This document shows positions 19,407 through 28,063 of a stretch of 64,000 nucleotides of DNA, in pieces (position 1 is the stretch's first letter; every line of letters begins with the position of its first letter). The notes beneath the pieces are model-generated. The model searched no databases, was not told the origin of the DNA, and worked only from the letters and a program-made list of their open reading frames with translations. The translations under genes and the position numbers were made by a program. This DNA is from Streptomyces sp. NBC_00775 (GTDB lineage: Bacteria > Actinomycetota > Actinomycetes > Streptomycetales > Streptomycetaceae), in assembly GCF_036347135.1 (NCBI RefSeq), contig NZ_CP108938.1, positions 5,084,001 through 5,148,000 of the forward strand, given 5' to 3'.

Positions 19407-19781
19407 CTACTCGACCCAACCACTGCAGGCATCGGGCCAGTTGTCGTACACCTCGCAGACCTGCATCTTGAAGATGGTGGAGTACTTCCCGCTCTCCACG
19501 GTCCAGGCGTTGCCGTCGTTGTCCTCGAAGTACGTGTCGCCGTAGGCCTGCTTGTTCCACAGGGTGAGCTTGTCGCTCGGGTGGGCAGTCCTGTAGTACT
19601 CGGCCTTCACGTCATGGCCGTCATCCTGGGTGTCCTGGATGTTCATGATCGACGCGGACTGCTCGGTCCACCCACGGGCACCACCCCGACTGGCCGAGAG
19701 CGCGAACGCCGGCGACGCTCCTGCGATGGCGATCACGGTGAGCACACCAACCGCGGCGCGGCGCATACCTCTACTGCTCAT
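19407..19781 (-). CDS. Small secreted protein upstream of the ABC genes
   Basis: A 124-residue protein with a Sec signal peptide (MSSRGMRRAAVGVLTVIAIA, cleavage near ASPAFA-LS). The mature domain of about 95 residues holds SIMNIQDTQDDGHDVKAEYY, LTLWNKQAYGDTYFEDNDGN and a C-terminal VCEVYDNWPDACSGWVE with two cysteines. The order of strands and the aromatic spacing suggest a small beta-sandwich. No family is recognised. ATG 19781 is fixed by GAAGGAAGGTGCA. It is the first gene of the unit that contains the ABC exporter, so it may be a substrate, a sensor or an accessory protein of that exporter. Confidence 0.65.
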   Translation of the reverse strand: MSSRGMRRAAVGVLTVIAIAGASPAFALSASRGGARGWTEQSASIMNIQDTQDDGHDVKAEYYRTAHPSDKLTLWNKQAYGDTYFEDNDGNAWTVESGKYSTIFKMQVCEVYDNWPDACSGWVE

Positions 19782-20277
19782 TGCACCTTCCTTCCTTCGT
19801 CGGAAACCTGTCAGCTCGTGCACAGGCCGGTACTCACTCCCCACGTCGTGCGGGGAGAAGCCCAGTTGCGCTCGCCAAGAGCGAACCGGGCAAGGGACAT
19901 TGAAGCGTCACGCCGCCCCTTCCCCACACCCCTCTTTCGGCGGGTTCATGCACCCCCCTCCGCCACCGACTGACGACCGCTCCTCTTCACCCCGGGCACC
20001 TTCTCACCCCTATTTGCCCGTGAATCTCCCCACCTCCTCCCCGCCCCTTGCAACAAGATGACGGTGGCGCGGCCCCGCCCCCCGGTGCATGGTGGTACCG
20101 CTTCCCACGGGCGCGACGGCGCTCCGAGCGGCCCTGGTCGATCACCCCCCTTTTCGGCCAGGGCCGCGGCACGCGCCGGAGCGTGGCGGCGCGCGGCGGA
20201 GCGCGACGAAACACCGCGTGAGCCGGCGGAAATCGTCGAGTGATCGGCGCGTTACGTATCGCACTTAACGTCAGTCC
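19782..20277. other. Divergent intergenic region holding conserved element copy B
   Basis: About 496 bp between the small secreted protein (-) and the ATP-grasp gene (+). It carries the C-rich tract (20028-20047), the 26-bp identical block (20044-20069) and a hairpin (20130-20141 with 20154-20165, one G-U pair), in the order seen at 15.4-15.6 kb. No gene is supported. Confidence 0.7.
20044..20069 (+). repeat. Identical 26-bp direct repeat, copy B
   Basis: Identical to 15425-15450, in direct orientation 4.6 kb away. As with copy A, the flanking C-tract and the downstream hairpin are also conserved at lower identity. Confidence 0.85.
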
Positions 20278-21822
20278 ATGGCGGACATATTTGACGCGTA
20301 CGCGTTGGCCGATGCGTGGGACGAGATGTTTGAGCGGCCGGGTGAGGTCAGGACCGCCTATGAGCCGGTGCTGGCGGCGCTTCAGCCGATCGAACCGGGT
20401 GAACTGCGGTTCAAGGCCGATCAGATGGCCCGTGCGTCCACCGATCGAGGTGTGACCTACGCCTTCGCGGGCGAGGAGCGGCCCTGGCCGCTGGATCTTG
20501 TTCCCAGGATTCTCGACGCGCTCGAATGGGATCTCATACAACGCGGGGTCGCTCAACGGGTCAGGGCCCTTGAGGCCTATCTCAGCGATGCCTACGGGCC
20601 GTGCCGGGCCTTCGAGGACGGTGTCGTCCCGTGGCGGCTGCTGCTCAACTCACCGCATTTCCACCGAGCCGCGCACGGGGTCGAGCCACCGGGCGGTGTC
20701 CGGATTCATGTCGCCGGGATCGATCTCGTACGGGACGAGGCCGGGGACTTCCGGGTGCTCGAAGACAACGTTCGCGTGCCGTCCGGGGTGTCGTACGTCA
20801 TCGAGAACCGGCGTGCGATGACCCGGATCTTCCCCTCCCTCTTCGCCGAGCAGCATGTCGTCCCCGTGGACGGCTACGCGCAGAAGCTCCTCGCCGCGCT
20901 CAGGGCCGCGGCCCCGGACGGGGTCGGCGACCCGCGTGTCGTCGTGCTCACGCCCGGGCCGAGCAACGCCGCGTACTTCGAACACGCCCTGCTGGCCCGG
21001 CTGATGGGCGTGCAGCTGGTGGAAGGGCACGATCTGGTCTGCCGGGCCAACCGGGTCTGGATGCGGACGACGCGCGGCGAGATGCCCGTCCACGTCGTAT
21101 ACCGGCGGCTCGACGACGACTTCCTCGATCCGCTGCACTTCCGGCCCGACTCGGTGATCGGCTGCCCGGGCATCCTGAGCGCCGCACAGGCGGGCACGGT
21201 CACGCTCGCCAACGCCGTCGGCAACGGAATCGCCGACGACAAGCTCCTCTACACGTACGTTCCCGATCTCATCCGGTACTACCTGGGCGAGGAGCCCGTT
21301 CTCCCGAACGTGGAGTCGTTCCGGCCGGACGAACCGGGCCAGCTGGACGCCGTGCTCGACCAGATCGACCAGCTCGTCATCAAGCCGGTGGACGGCGCGG
21401 GCGGCCAGGGCATCGTCATCGGGCCGAAGGCCGACCGGGAGACCCTCGAACGCACCCGTGCCGCCGTCGCCGCCGACCCGCGCGGCTGGATCGCGCAGCG
21501 CCCGGTCGCCCTGTCCACCTCCCCCACCCTCGCGGGCGAACGCATGGCGCCGCGCCATATCGACCTGCGTCCGTTCGCCGTCAACGACGGCAGTGACGTA
21601 TGGGTGCTGCCCGGCGGGCTCACCCGGGTCGCGCTCCAGGAGGGGAACCTCATCGTCAACTCCAGCCAGGGCGGCGGCTCCAAGGACACCTGGGTGCTGG
21701 CGGAGGGACCCGCCGAACATCCCGAGCCTGAGTTTGACGGCACCGTTCCGGACGTCGTCCCGCGCCAGCTCGGACCCGACGGCACCCCCGCCGTCGTACA
21801 GGAAGGGGCACAGCAGCAGTGA
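20278..21822 (+). CDS. Circularly permuted ATP-grasp protein (CPT2, DUF404/407 type)
   Basis: A 514-residue cytosolic protein of the circularly permuted type 2 ATP-grasp family. Characteristic blocks are LLNSPHFHRAAHGVEPPGGV, IHVAGIDLVRDEAGDFRVLE, EDNVRVPSGVSYVIENR, VVVLTPGPSNAAYFEH, YRRLDDDFLDP, ANAVGNGIADDKLLYTYVP, VIKPVDGAGGQGI and IDLRPFAVNDG. Such enzymes are predicted carboxylate-amine ligases; the substrate is unknown, and a peptide or protein modification has been proposed from their gene neighbourhoods. The next gene overlaps it by 4 bp, and the alpha-E and transglutaminase genes that follow are its standard partners. ATG 20278 is used because the family homology starts there. Confidence 0.9.
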   Translation: MADIFDAYALADAWDEMFERPGEVRTAYEPVLAALQPIEPGELRFKADQMARASTDRGVTYAFAGEERPWPLDLVPRILDALEWDLIQRGVAQRVRALEAYLSDAYGPCRAFEDGVVPWRLLLNSPHFHRAAHGVEPPGGVRIHVAGIDLVRDEAGDFRVLEDNVRVPSGVSYVIENRRAMTRIFPSLFAEQHVVPVDGYAQKLLAALRAAAPDGVGDPRVVVLTPGPSNAAYFEHALLARLMGVQLVEGHDLVCRANRVWMRTTRGEMPVHVVYRRLDDDFLDPLHFRPDSVIGCPGILSAAQAGTVTLANAVGNGIADDKLLYTYVPDLIRYYLGEEPVLPNVESFRPDEPGQLDAVLDQIDQLVIKPVDGAGGQGIVIGPKADRETLERTRAAVAADPRGWIAQRPVALSTSPTLAGERMAPRHIDLRPFAVNDGSDVWVLPGGLTRVALQEGNLIVNSSQGGGSKDTWVLAEGPAEHPEPEFDGTVPDVVPRQLGPDGTPAVVQEGAQQQ

Positions 21823-22751
21823 ACGACGTGATCCTCTCCCGGATAGCCGAAGCCCTGATCTGGACGGGCCGTTACGTGGAGCGGGCGGACGCCACCGGCC
21901 GCATCCTCGACGCCTACCTCCACCGGCTCCTCGAAGACCCCTGGCGCGACGAGGACGTCGCCTGCCGCTCCCTCTACGCCATCCTCGGCGTGGACGCCGG
22001 CGACGAACGTGTCGACATGCAGCAGGTGTTGGACCAGCTGGCCTTCGACGCCCGCTCGACCTGCTCGATCGAGGGCGCGCTCGGCGCCGCCCGCCTCAAT
22101 GCCCGCAGCGCGCGCGAGGCGGTGTCGTCGGAGATGTGGGAGTGCCTCAACTCCACCTGGCACGCCCTCGCCGACCAGCGTCTCGCCGCGCGCCGCACGG
22201 GTCCGTACGCCTACCTGGAACTCGTACGCCGCCGGGCCGCCCTCTTCTTCGGGCTCGCCGACTCGACGATGAGCCGGGACGACAGCTGGCGTTTCGTGGT
22301 GCTGGGCCGAAGTCTGGAGCGCGTCGACATGACCGTACGGCTGCTGTCCGTACGGGTGCTGGACGCGGCGCACGCCCCCGACTGGCCGACGCTGCTCAGC
22401 GCGAGCGGCGCGGACGAGGCATATGCCCGGGTGTACGGCGGTTTCGGCGACACCCCGCGGGTGGCCGAATTCCTCCTGCTGGACCGGGACTTCCCGCGCT
22501 CGGCCCTGCACGCCCTCACCACGGCGGAGGAGTGCCTGGCGGCGCTCGGCCGCCCGCGCCAGGACCCGGCACGCCGCCCGATAGGCCGTATGCGGACCCG
22601 CCTGGAGTACCTGGACCTCTCGGCCCTTGAGGACCAACTCCCCCTCCTCCTCAAGGACTTGCAGCAGGCGTGCATGGCCTCGGCGGAGGCGGTGGCGGAA
22701 AAGTTCTTCCCGTACCAGGGGCCCGTCGAATGGGCCCAGGAAGGAGCGTGA
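21819..22751 (+). CDS. Alpha-E domain protein (DUF403)
   Basis: A 310-residue helical protein. The start, VILSRIAEALIWTGRYVERA, then DATGRILDAYLH, VSSEMWECLNSTWHALADQR and GLADSTMSRDDSWRFVVLGR are hallmark blocks of the alpha-E family (rich in conserved Glu in helices). The family has no known chemistry but is nearly always encoded between a permuted ATP-grasp ligase and a transglutaminase-like protease. Here it overlaps the ATP-grasp gene by 4 bp (the GTG start lies inside its last codons), and its own stop lies just before the transglutaminase start. Confidence 0.9.
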   Translation: MNDVILSRIAEALIWTGRYVERADATGRILDAYLHRLLEDPWRDEDVACRSLYAILGVDAGDERVDMQQVLDQLAFDARSTCSIEGALGAARLNARSAREAVSSEMWECLNSTWHALADQRLAARRTGPYAYLELVRRRAALFFGLADSTMSRDDSWRFVVLGRSLERVDMTVRLLSVRVLDAAHAPDWPTLLSASGADEAYARVYGGFGDTPRVAEFLLLDRDFPRSALHALTTAEECLAALGRPRQDPARRPIGRMRTRLEYLDLSALEDQLPLLLKDLQQACMASAEAVAEKFFPYQGPVEWAQEGA

Positions 22752-22756
22752 GCGAC

Positions 22757-23629
22757 ATGAGCAACGTGATCAACGTGAGTGCGTCCATGACGCGCCGTCT
22801 CCGCATCCGTCACACCACCCGCGTCTCCTACGCGCAGGCCGCGGTCTCCTCGCACAACGAGGTCCGCATGACCCCGCTGACGCTCCCCGGCCAGACGACC
22901 CTGGACGCCCGGGTGACCGTGAACCCCTCCACCGCCACCTGGTCGTACTGGGACTACTGGGGCACCCAGGTGACCGGCTTCGACCTCATGGAACCCCACG
23001 CGGACCTGACCATCACGGCGTCCAGCCTGGTGGAGACGGCCCCGCCGGGCCCGCTGAGGGCTGCCCCCACATGGGCGAAGGTCGCCGAAGTGACGTCCCA
23101 GTCACGCCTGTTGGAGTACGCCGCGCCAACCAGCCGTACGACGGTGTCGCCGGAGCTGGTGGAACGGGCGAGGAGCCTCACATCCGGCCTGGACCCCCAC
23201 GAGACGGCGGTCGCGGTCTCCTCCCTCGTCACCGACCAGGTCCGCTACATCCCCGGCGCCACCGGCGTGAACACCAGCGCCATGGAAGCCTGGGAACAGG
23301 GCGCGGGCGTCTGCCAGGACATCACCCACCTCACGACAGGCCTCCTGCGCGGCCTCGGCCTCCCCACCCGCTACGTCTCCGGCTACCTCCACCCCGAACG
23401 CGAGGCCGAACTCCACCGCCCCGTCGCCGGCCAGAGCCACGCCTGGATCGAGTACTGGGCGGGCGACTGGACCGGCTACGACCCCACCAACAGCACCCGG
23501 GCCGACGAGTCCCACGTGGTCGTCGGGCGCGGTCGCGACTACGACGACGTGACGCCGCACAAGGGGGTGTACCGGGGGGTGGCCGGGGGGCCGCCGGAGG
23601 TGACGGTGGAGTTCACGCGGGTGGCGTGA
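22757..23629 (+). CDS. Transglutaminase-like cysteine protease
   Basis: A 290-residue protein with an N-terminal bacterial transglutaminase-like domain (RLRIRHTTRVSYAQAAVSSH, NEVRMTPLTLPGQTT) and a catalytic core with the full triad: Cys186 in GVCQDITHL, His228 in QSHAWIEYW and Asp242 in GYDPTN. In this neighbourhood it is expected to cleave or form the amide bonds made by the ATP-grasp ligase. ATG 22757 is preferred over GTG 22748, because GGAAGGAG at about 22739-22746 is spaced 10 nt from the ATG but only 1-2 nt from the GTG. It is the last gene of the three-gene unit and is convergent with the lipoprotein gene. Confidence 0.9.
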   Translation: MSNVINVSASMTRRLRIRHTTRVSYAQAAVSSHNEVRMTPLTLPGQTTLDARVTVNPSTATWSYWDYWGTQVTGFDLMEPHADLTITASSLVETAPPGPLRAAPTWAKVAEVTSQSRLLEYAAPTSRTTVSPELVERARSLTSGLDPHETAVAVSSLVTDQVRYIPGATGVNTSAMEAWEQGAGVCQDITHLTTGLLRGLGLPTRYVSGYLHPEREAELHRPVAGQSHAWIEYWAGDWTGYDPTNSTRADESHVVVGRGRDYDDVTPHKGVYRGVAGGPPEVTVEFTRVA

Positions 23630-23683
23630 ACTCCGGCCGTACGTCGATGACTTGGCGACCGCGGTGACTTGGCGACAGGCGAG

Positions 23684-25180
23684 TCAGGAGGCAGGCGCGA
23701 AGACGAAGAAGCCGTCGTCGGTGGAGAGGTAGCCGTACCGGGAGGTGTCGTTGAAGTAGGGGATCTGGTCGGTGGTGAGGTCCTTGGCGAGGACCTTCTT
23801 GGTGTGGGCGTCGACGGCGACGACGGTGTGGTTGTCGTCGTCGATGCCGTTGTCCGTAGCGTCCGTCGTGCCGTACAGGACCGAGCCGTCCGCGGAGAAC
23901 CGGACCGGCGCGAGCGCCTTCTCGTTCGTGCCCTGGGCCCACAGCTGCTTGCCGTCGGCGGTCTGCCGTACGACGGTGCCGCTGTCGGTGGCGGCGGCGA
24001 ACAGGTCGCCGGAGGGCGCGAAGAGCGGCTCTTCGACGCTCGGATAGGACACGGTGGCGGTCTTGGCGCCCTTCAGGTCGTACCAGGCGTCGATCCAGGT
24101 GTCCGAGCCCGCCTGGGTCTGCCAGGCGGTGAGGATCTTGCCGTCCTCGACCCGCAGCACCCGGGTCGCCTCCGACATGCGGTCGCCGTCCTCCCGGAAC
24201 TTCACGCCCTGGGGCGGCGTCACCTCGCCGCTGCTCCAGACCTTCGCACCGGTGGTGAGGTCGGAGAGGGTTACCTGCTCGGGGTCGTACTCGTAGCCGC
24301 TGGCGTTCTCGAAGCCGGCGTAGTAGGTGCCCGTGATGAGCGGGGCGTACGTCGACTGCCCGGTGGCCAGTCCCTCCTTCGGGAGGAACGAGCAGCCGGC
24401 CTGGGAACCGGTGCAGCCGACCGTGCGGGCGGTGCCGCCGTCGATGGGGGTGAGGCTGAGGGTGTTGTCGGCGACGGCGACACGGTAGCCCTCGAAGAGG
24501 TAGGCGGCGTCGTACGTCTGCTCCTCCGTCGACTGCTCGTCTTCCTGCGGGAGTTGGCTCGCGCCGAGCTTCTTGCCGGTGGCGTCGTACAGGGTGGCCG
24601 TCGAGGTCGTCGACTCCTCGGTGAGCCCGTCGGACTCGGCGGTCGCGGACGTGCTCACGGCGACGGCCGGTACGCCTTCGTGCCACGTCGTGACGGAGAC
24701 CATGTCGGCCTTCACCTTGAGGGTCTTGCGCAGGGCACCGGTCTTCACGTCCCGGAACTCCAGGACGAGGTTCTCCGGTTCGTCCGCGAAGAACAGCACA
24801 CGGTTCTTCGCGTTCTCCGGCTCGCCCTGGGCTTCATTGTCCGAGAGGTAGGCGCCGTCGGCGTCCTTGGCGAACAGCAGTGTGTCGCCGAGGTCCAGTA
24901 CGCCGGGGGCGCTGCCGCCCTCGGTCGCGGCCAGGCTCCATGCGGACTTCCGGGCGAGGCCGGGCAGTTGGGGGCCCTTGTAGGCGGGACCGGCCCCGGC
25001 CTTGCCGCCTCCGGACGCAGCGCCCTTGCCGTTCCCGTCGGACCCGCCCTCGTTCGCCGCGTCACCCGACCCGCACCCGGTCAGCAGCCCGAGCGACAGC
25101 ACCAGCCCAGTCACGCCCATCGCCATCGCGCCCCGCCTGCGCGGCGCCGCGTGCCGTATGTCCCCGTTCATTCCAGCCAT
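23684..25180 (-). CDS. Lipoprotein with PQQ-like beta-propeller
   Basis: A 498-residue protein with a lipoprotein signal (LVLSLGLLTGCGSGD, Cys near residue 36) preceded by a basic, Arg-rich N-terminus. A Gly/Ser linker precedes a long all-beta region with repeats ending in VLDLGDTLLFA, GALRKTLKV, YDATGKKLG, DLTTGAKVWSSGE, TADGKQLWAQG and DAHTKKVLAKDL. The DxxTGKxxW pattern is that of PQQ/WD-like propeller blades, about seven in number. In actinobacteria such lipoproteins are of unknown role and often lie beside signalling genes. It is convergent with the transglutaminase gene (54-bp gap). The start could also be at the internal MAMGVTGLV. Confidence 0.7.
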   Translation of the reverse strand: MAGMNGDIRHAAPRRRGAMAMGVTGLVLSLGLLTGCGSGDAANEGGSDGNGKGAASGGGKAGAGPAYKGPQLPGLARKSAWSLAATEGGSAPGVLDLGDTLLFAKDADGAYLSDNEAQGEPENAKNRVLFFADEPENLVLEFRDVKTGALRKTLKVKADMVSVTTWHEGVPAVAVSTSATAESDGLTEESTTSTATLYDATGKKLGASQLPQEDEQSTEEQTYDAAYLFEGYRVAVADNTLSLTPIDGGTARTVGCTGSQAGCSFLPKEGLATGQSTYAPLITGTYYAGFENASGYEYDPEQVTLSDLTTGAKVWSSGEVTPPQGVKFREDGDRMSEATRVLRVEDGKILTAWQTQAGSDTWIDAWYDLKGAKTATVSYPSVEEPLFAPSGDLFAAATDSGTVVRQTADGKQLWAQGTNEKALAPVRFSADGSVLYGTTDATDNGIDDDNHTVVAVDAHTKKVLAKDLTTDQIPYFNDTSRYGYLSTDDGFFVFAPAS

Positions 25181-25355
25181 GCGAAAGAATCTCCCCGTGA
25201 TCGTCAGGTGGCAGCGCGCAACCCTAGACGATCTTCAGGGAGTTCATTGACCAGTCCTTGACCCGGACGCCCGGATCGTCCGCCTCGTCGGCCCCGCGGG
25301 CGTGCATCTCCACAGGATCTCCGCGCCCCACGAGGCCAATACCAACCGACCTTCG

Positions 25356-26018
25356 TCAAGCGTCGAGTTCGAGTTCCCGGGGCCCGTAGAGCGCGTGACC
25401 GGCACCCGAGGCGAGGGCCCAGTACCGGTCGCCGTAGGACCAATGCCACCACTCGGTGGGGTAGTTGACGAGCCCTACGGCGGTCAACGCGTCGCCGAGC
25501 AGCTGCCGGTTGGCCCGCGCCTCCAAGCTGATGTTCTCCGCCGCGGTGTAGCAAGCACCGTCGCTCACCTCCGGGTTCGCGTTCACCGGGGTGCCCATGT
25601 CGAGTTCGCGACCGTCGGCGTCCACGAGGGTGAGATCGACGGCGGCACCCGCGCTGTGCGGGGCGATCTCCGGCGGGGACACATACCTGCTCGCCGCGGA
25701 CCGGAGCCGCTCGGCATCCCAGTCGGGGTTGCTCGCGCGCAACTCGTCGGCGTACCGCTCGAAATAGATCCGTTGCAGGCTGGGCGGCCGGTACCCCTCG
25801 ACGAACAACAGCCGTACGCCGTCCGGCAGCAAGGCCTGTGCCTCGACGAGCCTGCTCAACACCCCTTCCCGCAGATGCGCGAAGGCTCCCGATCCGTCCT
25901 GTCTCCGCCCGTCGACGGGAAATGGCGCCTTCTCCCGTACGTCGAGGAGAGGCTCACCGCAGTCCACGACGGGTATCGCGGCGATCTTCGGGTCCGACAT
26001 CAACACGATCTCTGCCAT
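25356..26018 (-). CDS. VanX-like D-alanyl-D-alanine dipeptidase (M15D)
   Basis: A 220-residue zinc peptidase. The zinc and catalytic residues of the M15D family are visible: His121 and Asp128 in PHSAGAAVDLTL, Glu189 and His192 in TEWWHWSYGD, with Arg77 in FVEGYRPPS. It probably hydrolyses D-Ala-D-Ala or related dipeptides in cell-wall turnover. No vanH/vanA genes are beside it, so vancomycin resistance is not implied. It lacks a clear signal peptide. The start ATG 26018 is weak; an alternative at 26000 (MSDPKIA) would lose six residues. It is downstream of the RloB-like gene on the same strand (103 bp). Confidence 0.8.
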   Translation of the reverse strand: MAEIVLMSDPKIAAIPVVDCGEPLLDVREKAPFPVDGRRQDGSGAFAHLREGVLSRLVEAQALLPDGVRLLFVEGYRPPSLQRIYFERYADELRASNPDWDAERLRSAASRYVSPPEIAPHSAGAAVDLTLVDADGRELDMGTPVNANPEVSDGACYTAAENISLEARANRQLLGDALTAVGLVNYPTEWWHWSYGDRYWALASGAGHALYGPRELELDA

Positions 26019-26121
26019 GAATGGATCATGCCGTACGGCCCTGGGGGCGGTTTCGGGCGAGTCGGGATCGTGGAGTGTGCACAGCAGAAGCCACCCAAGG
26101 GTGGGCAGCGCGATGCCTCCC

Positions 26122-26745
26122 TCACGCGCGGGACCGCCCCGCAATCCGTTCGACCAGCGTCCACATGCCGGTGGCCGGATTGACTTCGTGTTCCTTGCCG
26201 GAGGGGGCAAGCCTCCTGGCACGCGGTATCGCGGACTCCCATCCGTCCACGAAGTACCGGAAGTCGAGGCGGGACTTGTCGTAGCGGGGTAGATGGCGTG
26301 CCAAGTGCGGCAGCAGTTCGCGGTAGCTTCCCGCGTATGCGGTGTGTGTGCCGAAATGCAAAATCAGCCACAACTCGAAGCACGGGTTGGAGACGGCGAC
26401 CTCGATCCCGGCGTCTCTCGCGCACGAGACGGCACGCGACACGTCCGGGAACTCGTCGACGTCGAAGACGCACCACACCTCGTCGAAGTCACTCCGGGAC
26501 AACTCTCGTTGTCCTGCGGCGTACTTGATGAGCTGCGAGGGCGCGCACGACTTCGTGGCGATCCGCACTGTGACGGCGGGATTGGCGACATGCGCGACCA
26601 ACCCGCGTAAGTAGTCGCTCTCGGTTACATCCGCACCACACACGATCAGCAGCCTCCGGCGGGCTTCCCGCTTCCCCGCCACGCGCCTCAGGTCCGACTC
26701 GAAGACGGGGCGGCGGCGCCCGCTACTCTTCGGGGTCCTCGCCAC
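26122..26745 (-). CDS. RloB-like protein with altered acidic motif
   Basis: A 207-residue basic protein. The RloB family signature (LIVCEG.xTE, then an aspartate-rich strand, then NPxFExWLLLH) is recognisable here as LLIVCGADVTESDYLRG (33-49), VWCVFDVDEFPD (89-100, Asp94 and Asp96) and SNPCFELWLILHFG (118-131). The Glu of the EG motif is replaced (CGADVTE), while Thr41-Glu42 and the DxD remain. RloB has a TOPRIM-like fold and pairs with an AAA ATPase in phage-defence loci of the RloA/RloB (AbiL-like) group. It overlaps the ATPase gene by 23 bp on the same strand, so they form one unit. Confidence 0.75.
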   Translation of the reverse strand: MARTPKSSGRRRPVFESDLRRVAGKREARRRLLIVCGADVTESDYLRGLVAHVANPAVTVRIATKSCAPSQLIKYAAGQRELSRSDFDEVWCVFDVDEFPDVSRAVSCARDAGIEVAVSNPCFELWLILHFGTHTAYAGSYRELLPHLARHLPRYDKSRLDFRYFVDGWESAIPRARRLAPSGKEHEVNPATGMWTLVERIAGRSRA

Positions 26746-27988
26746 CAGTCTCCTCCCGCACTGCGACAGCAGCCGCGAACAGCTCTTCGTTCAACAGCGG
26801 TACGGCGCCGTAACTACCGCCCAGATAGCGGCGTTCCCGGTTCTCCTCCTGGCGCGGCTTGAAGTCGGAGAGCGGGTAGAGGGTCGTCTCCCCGTAAGCG
26901 TCCTTCTCAACAAACCACACCTGGTCCCGCTTGAGGATGTCCTCACCGCCGCTGTGCCCCAGAAGGCTCGCGTCGTGCGTTGTCAGCAGAAGCTGAGCCC
27001 CCTGCGGATTGGTCTCCTCGTTCTGGAACAGCTTGATCAGATGGGCGGTGAGCCGGGGGTGCAGGCTGGAGTCGATCTCGTCGACGACGAGGAGCCCGCC
27101 GCCGTCCAGCACCGTCAGCACCGACTCCGCGTATGCCAGCAGTGCCTTCGTACCGGACGACTGGTGTTCGAGACCGAGCCGTACGGGGCCGCTGCGGCCT
27201 TGGTGCTCGACCCAGACGACAGGCACCTCGTGGGACCGCTCCGAAGACTTGGGCCCGCGCGGGACCACGTAGTTGACTTGGTCCACTCCCACGTTCTCGA
27301 TGCCCAGATCCGCGGCCTTGAGCAGCCCGATCACGCCCGGGATCCGAGCTGGATCCTTCAATAGTTTTCCCACCAACATGCTCAGGAGGAGGAACTCCCA
27401 CCCTGAGCCACCGCGAAACCGCACCCCTTGCGCGAACCACTCGTACACCGGGAGAAACGCATCCTGTCGGGACCGCGCGGCGACGGACATGAACAGGCTG
27501 TTCGGCTCGGTGATCTTCCTGACCAGCTCCAGCTCCTTACGGGGCTGCGCGTCGCCGAAGGAGAAGTCCTCGCCGCTGCGCTGGAACACCATCCGCTTCC
27601 GCCCGTGCGGGTAGCTGTAGAGCCACTCGTCTACGACCCGGTCGTCATCGAGGCTGAAGCCGTACGTGTACCGGACACCCTCGAGCGACAGATCCACGAC
27701 GAACCAGGACGGCTGTCCTCGGCACTCCTCGTCGAGCGCGAAAGGGTGACGTGCGATTCCGGCGCCGGGCTCGGCGTTCAGGTGTGAGGAGCTCACCATC
27801 TCCGCCATGTAGCGGAGGGCGTCCACCACGTTCGACTTGCCTGCCGCGTTCGCCCCGAAGACGGCGGCGACGGGGACCGCCTGCCAGTCCGTCCCCTCCG
27901 GGCGGTCCGCCTCGTACACCGGGCCGAGCAACAGTTGCTGCTCTTCCTTGATGGACCGATGGTTGGCGACGCGGAAGCTGAGAAGCAC
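26723..27988 (-). CDS. RloA-like AAA ATPase (ABC-type NTPase)
   Basis: A 421-residue SMC/RecF-like ATPase. Walker A is GANAAGKSN at 45-53, an ABC-type signature appears as QSSGTKALLA, Walker B is LLVVDEIDSSLHP and the H-loop is LLTTHD. The N-terminal MLLSFRVANHRSIKEEQQL is typical of OLD/RloA-like ATPases. Partnered with the overlapping RloB-like gene it looks like a putative anti-phage pair. The phage trigger and the toxicity mechanism are unknown. A CACCTCC-type ribosome binding site sits just before the ATG (GGAGGTGATGAGC upstream of 27988). A divergent group of regulatory genes lies upstream. Confidence 0.8.
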   Translation of the reverse strand: MLLSFRVANHRSIKEEQQLLLGPVYEADRPEGTDWQAVPVAAVFGANAAGKSNVVDALRYMAEMVSSSHLNAEPGAGIARHPFALDEECRGQPSWFVVDLSLEGVRYTYGFSLDDDRVVDEWLYSYPHGRKRMVFQRSGEDFSFGDAQPRKELELVRKITEPNSLFMSVAARSRQDAFLPVYEWFAQGVRFRGGSGWEFLLLSMLVGKLLKDPARIPGVIGLLKAADLGIENVGVDQVNYVVPRGPKSSERSHEVPVVWVEHQGRSGPVRLGLEHQSSGTKALLAYAESVLTVLDGGGLLVVDEIDSSLHPRLTAHLIKLFQNEETNPQGAQLLLTTHDASLLGHSGGEDILKRDQVWFVEKDAYGETTLYPLSDFKPRQEENRERRYLGGSYGAVPLLNEELFAAAVAVREETGGEDPEE

Positions 27989-28063
27989 AGCTCATCACCT
28001 CCTTTACGGGGTTAGGACGCATTCTGTGCGGGAAATTTGCAGCAATTAGCCTCTGTCCTCACA

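Noticed and set aside
25356..26018. Vancomycin resistance locus
   Set aside because: Only the VanX-like dipeptidase is present; no VanH, VanA or VanS/VanR genes are nearby.
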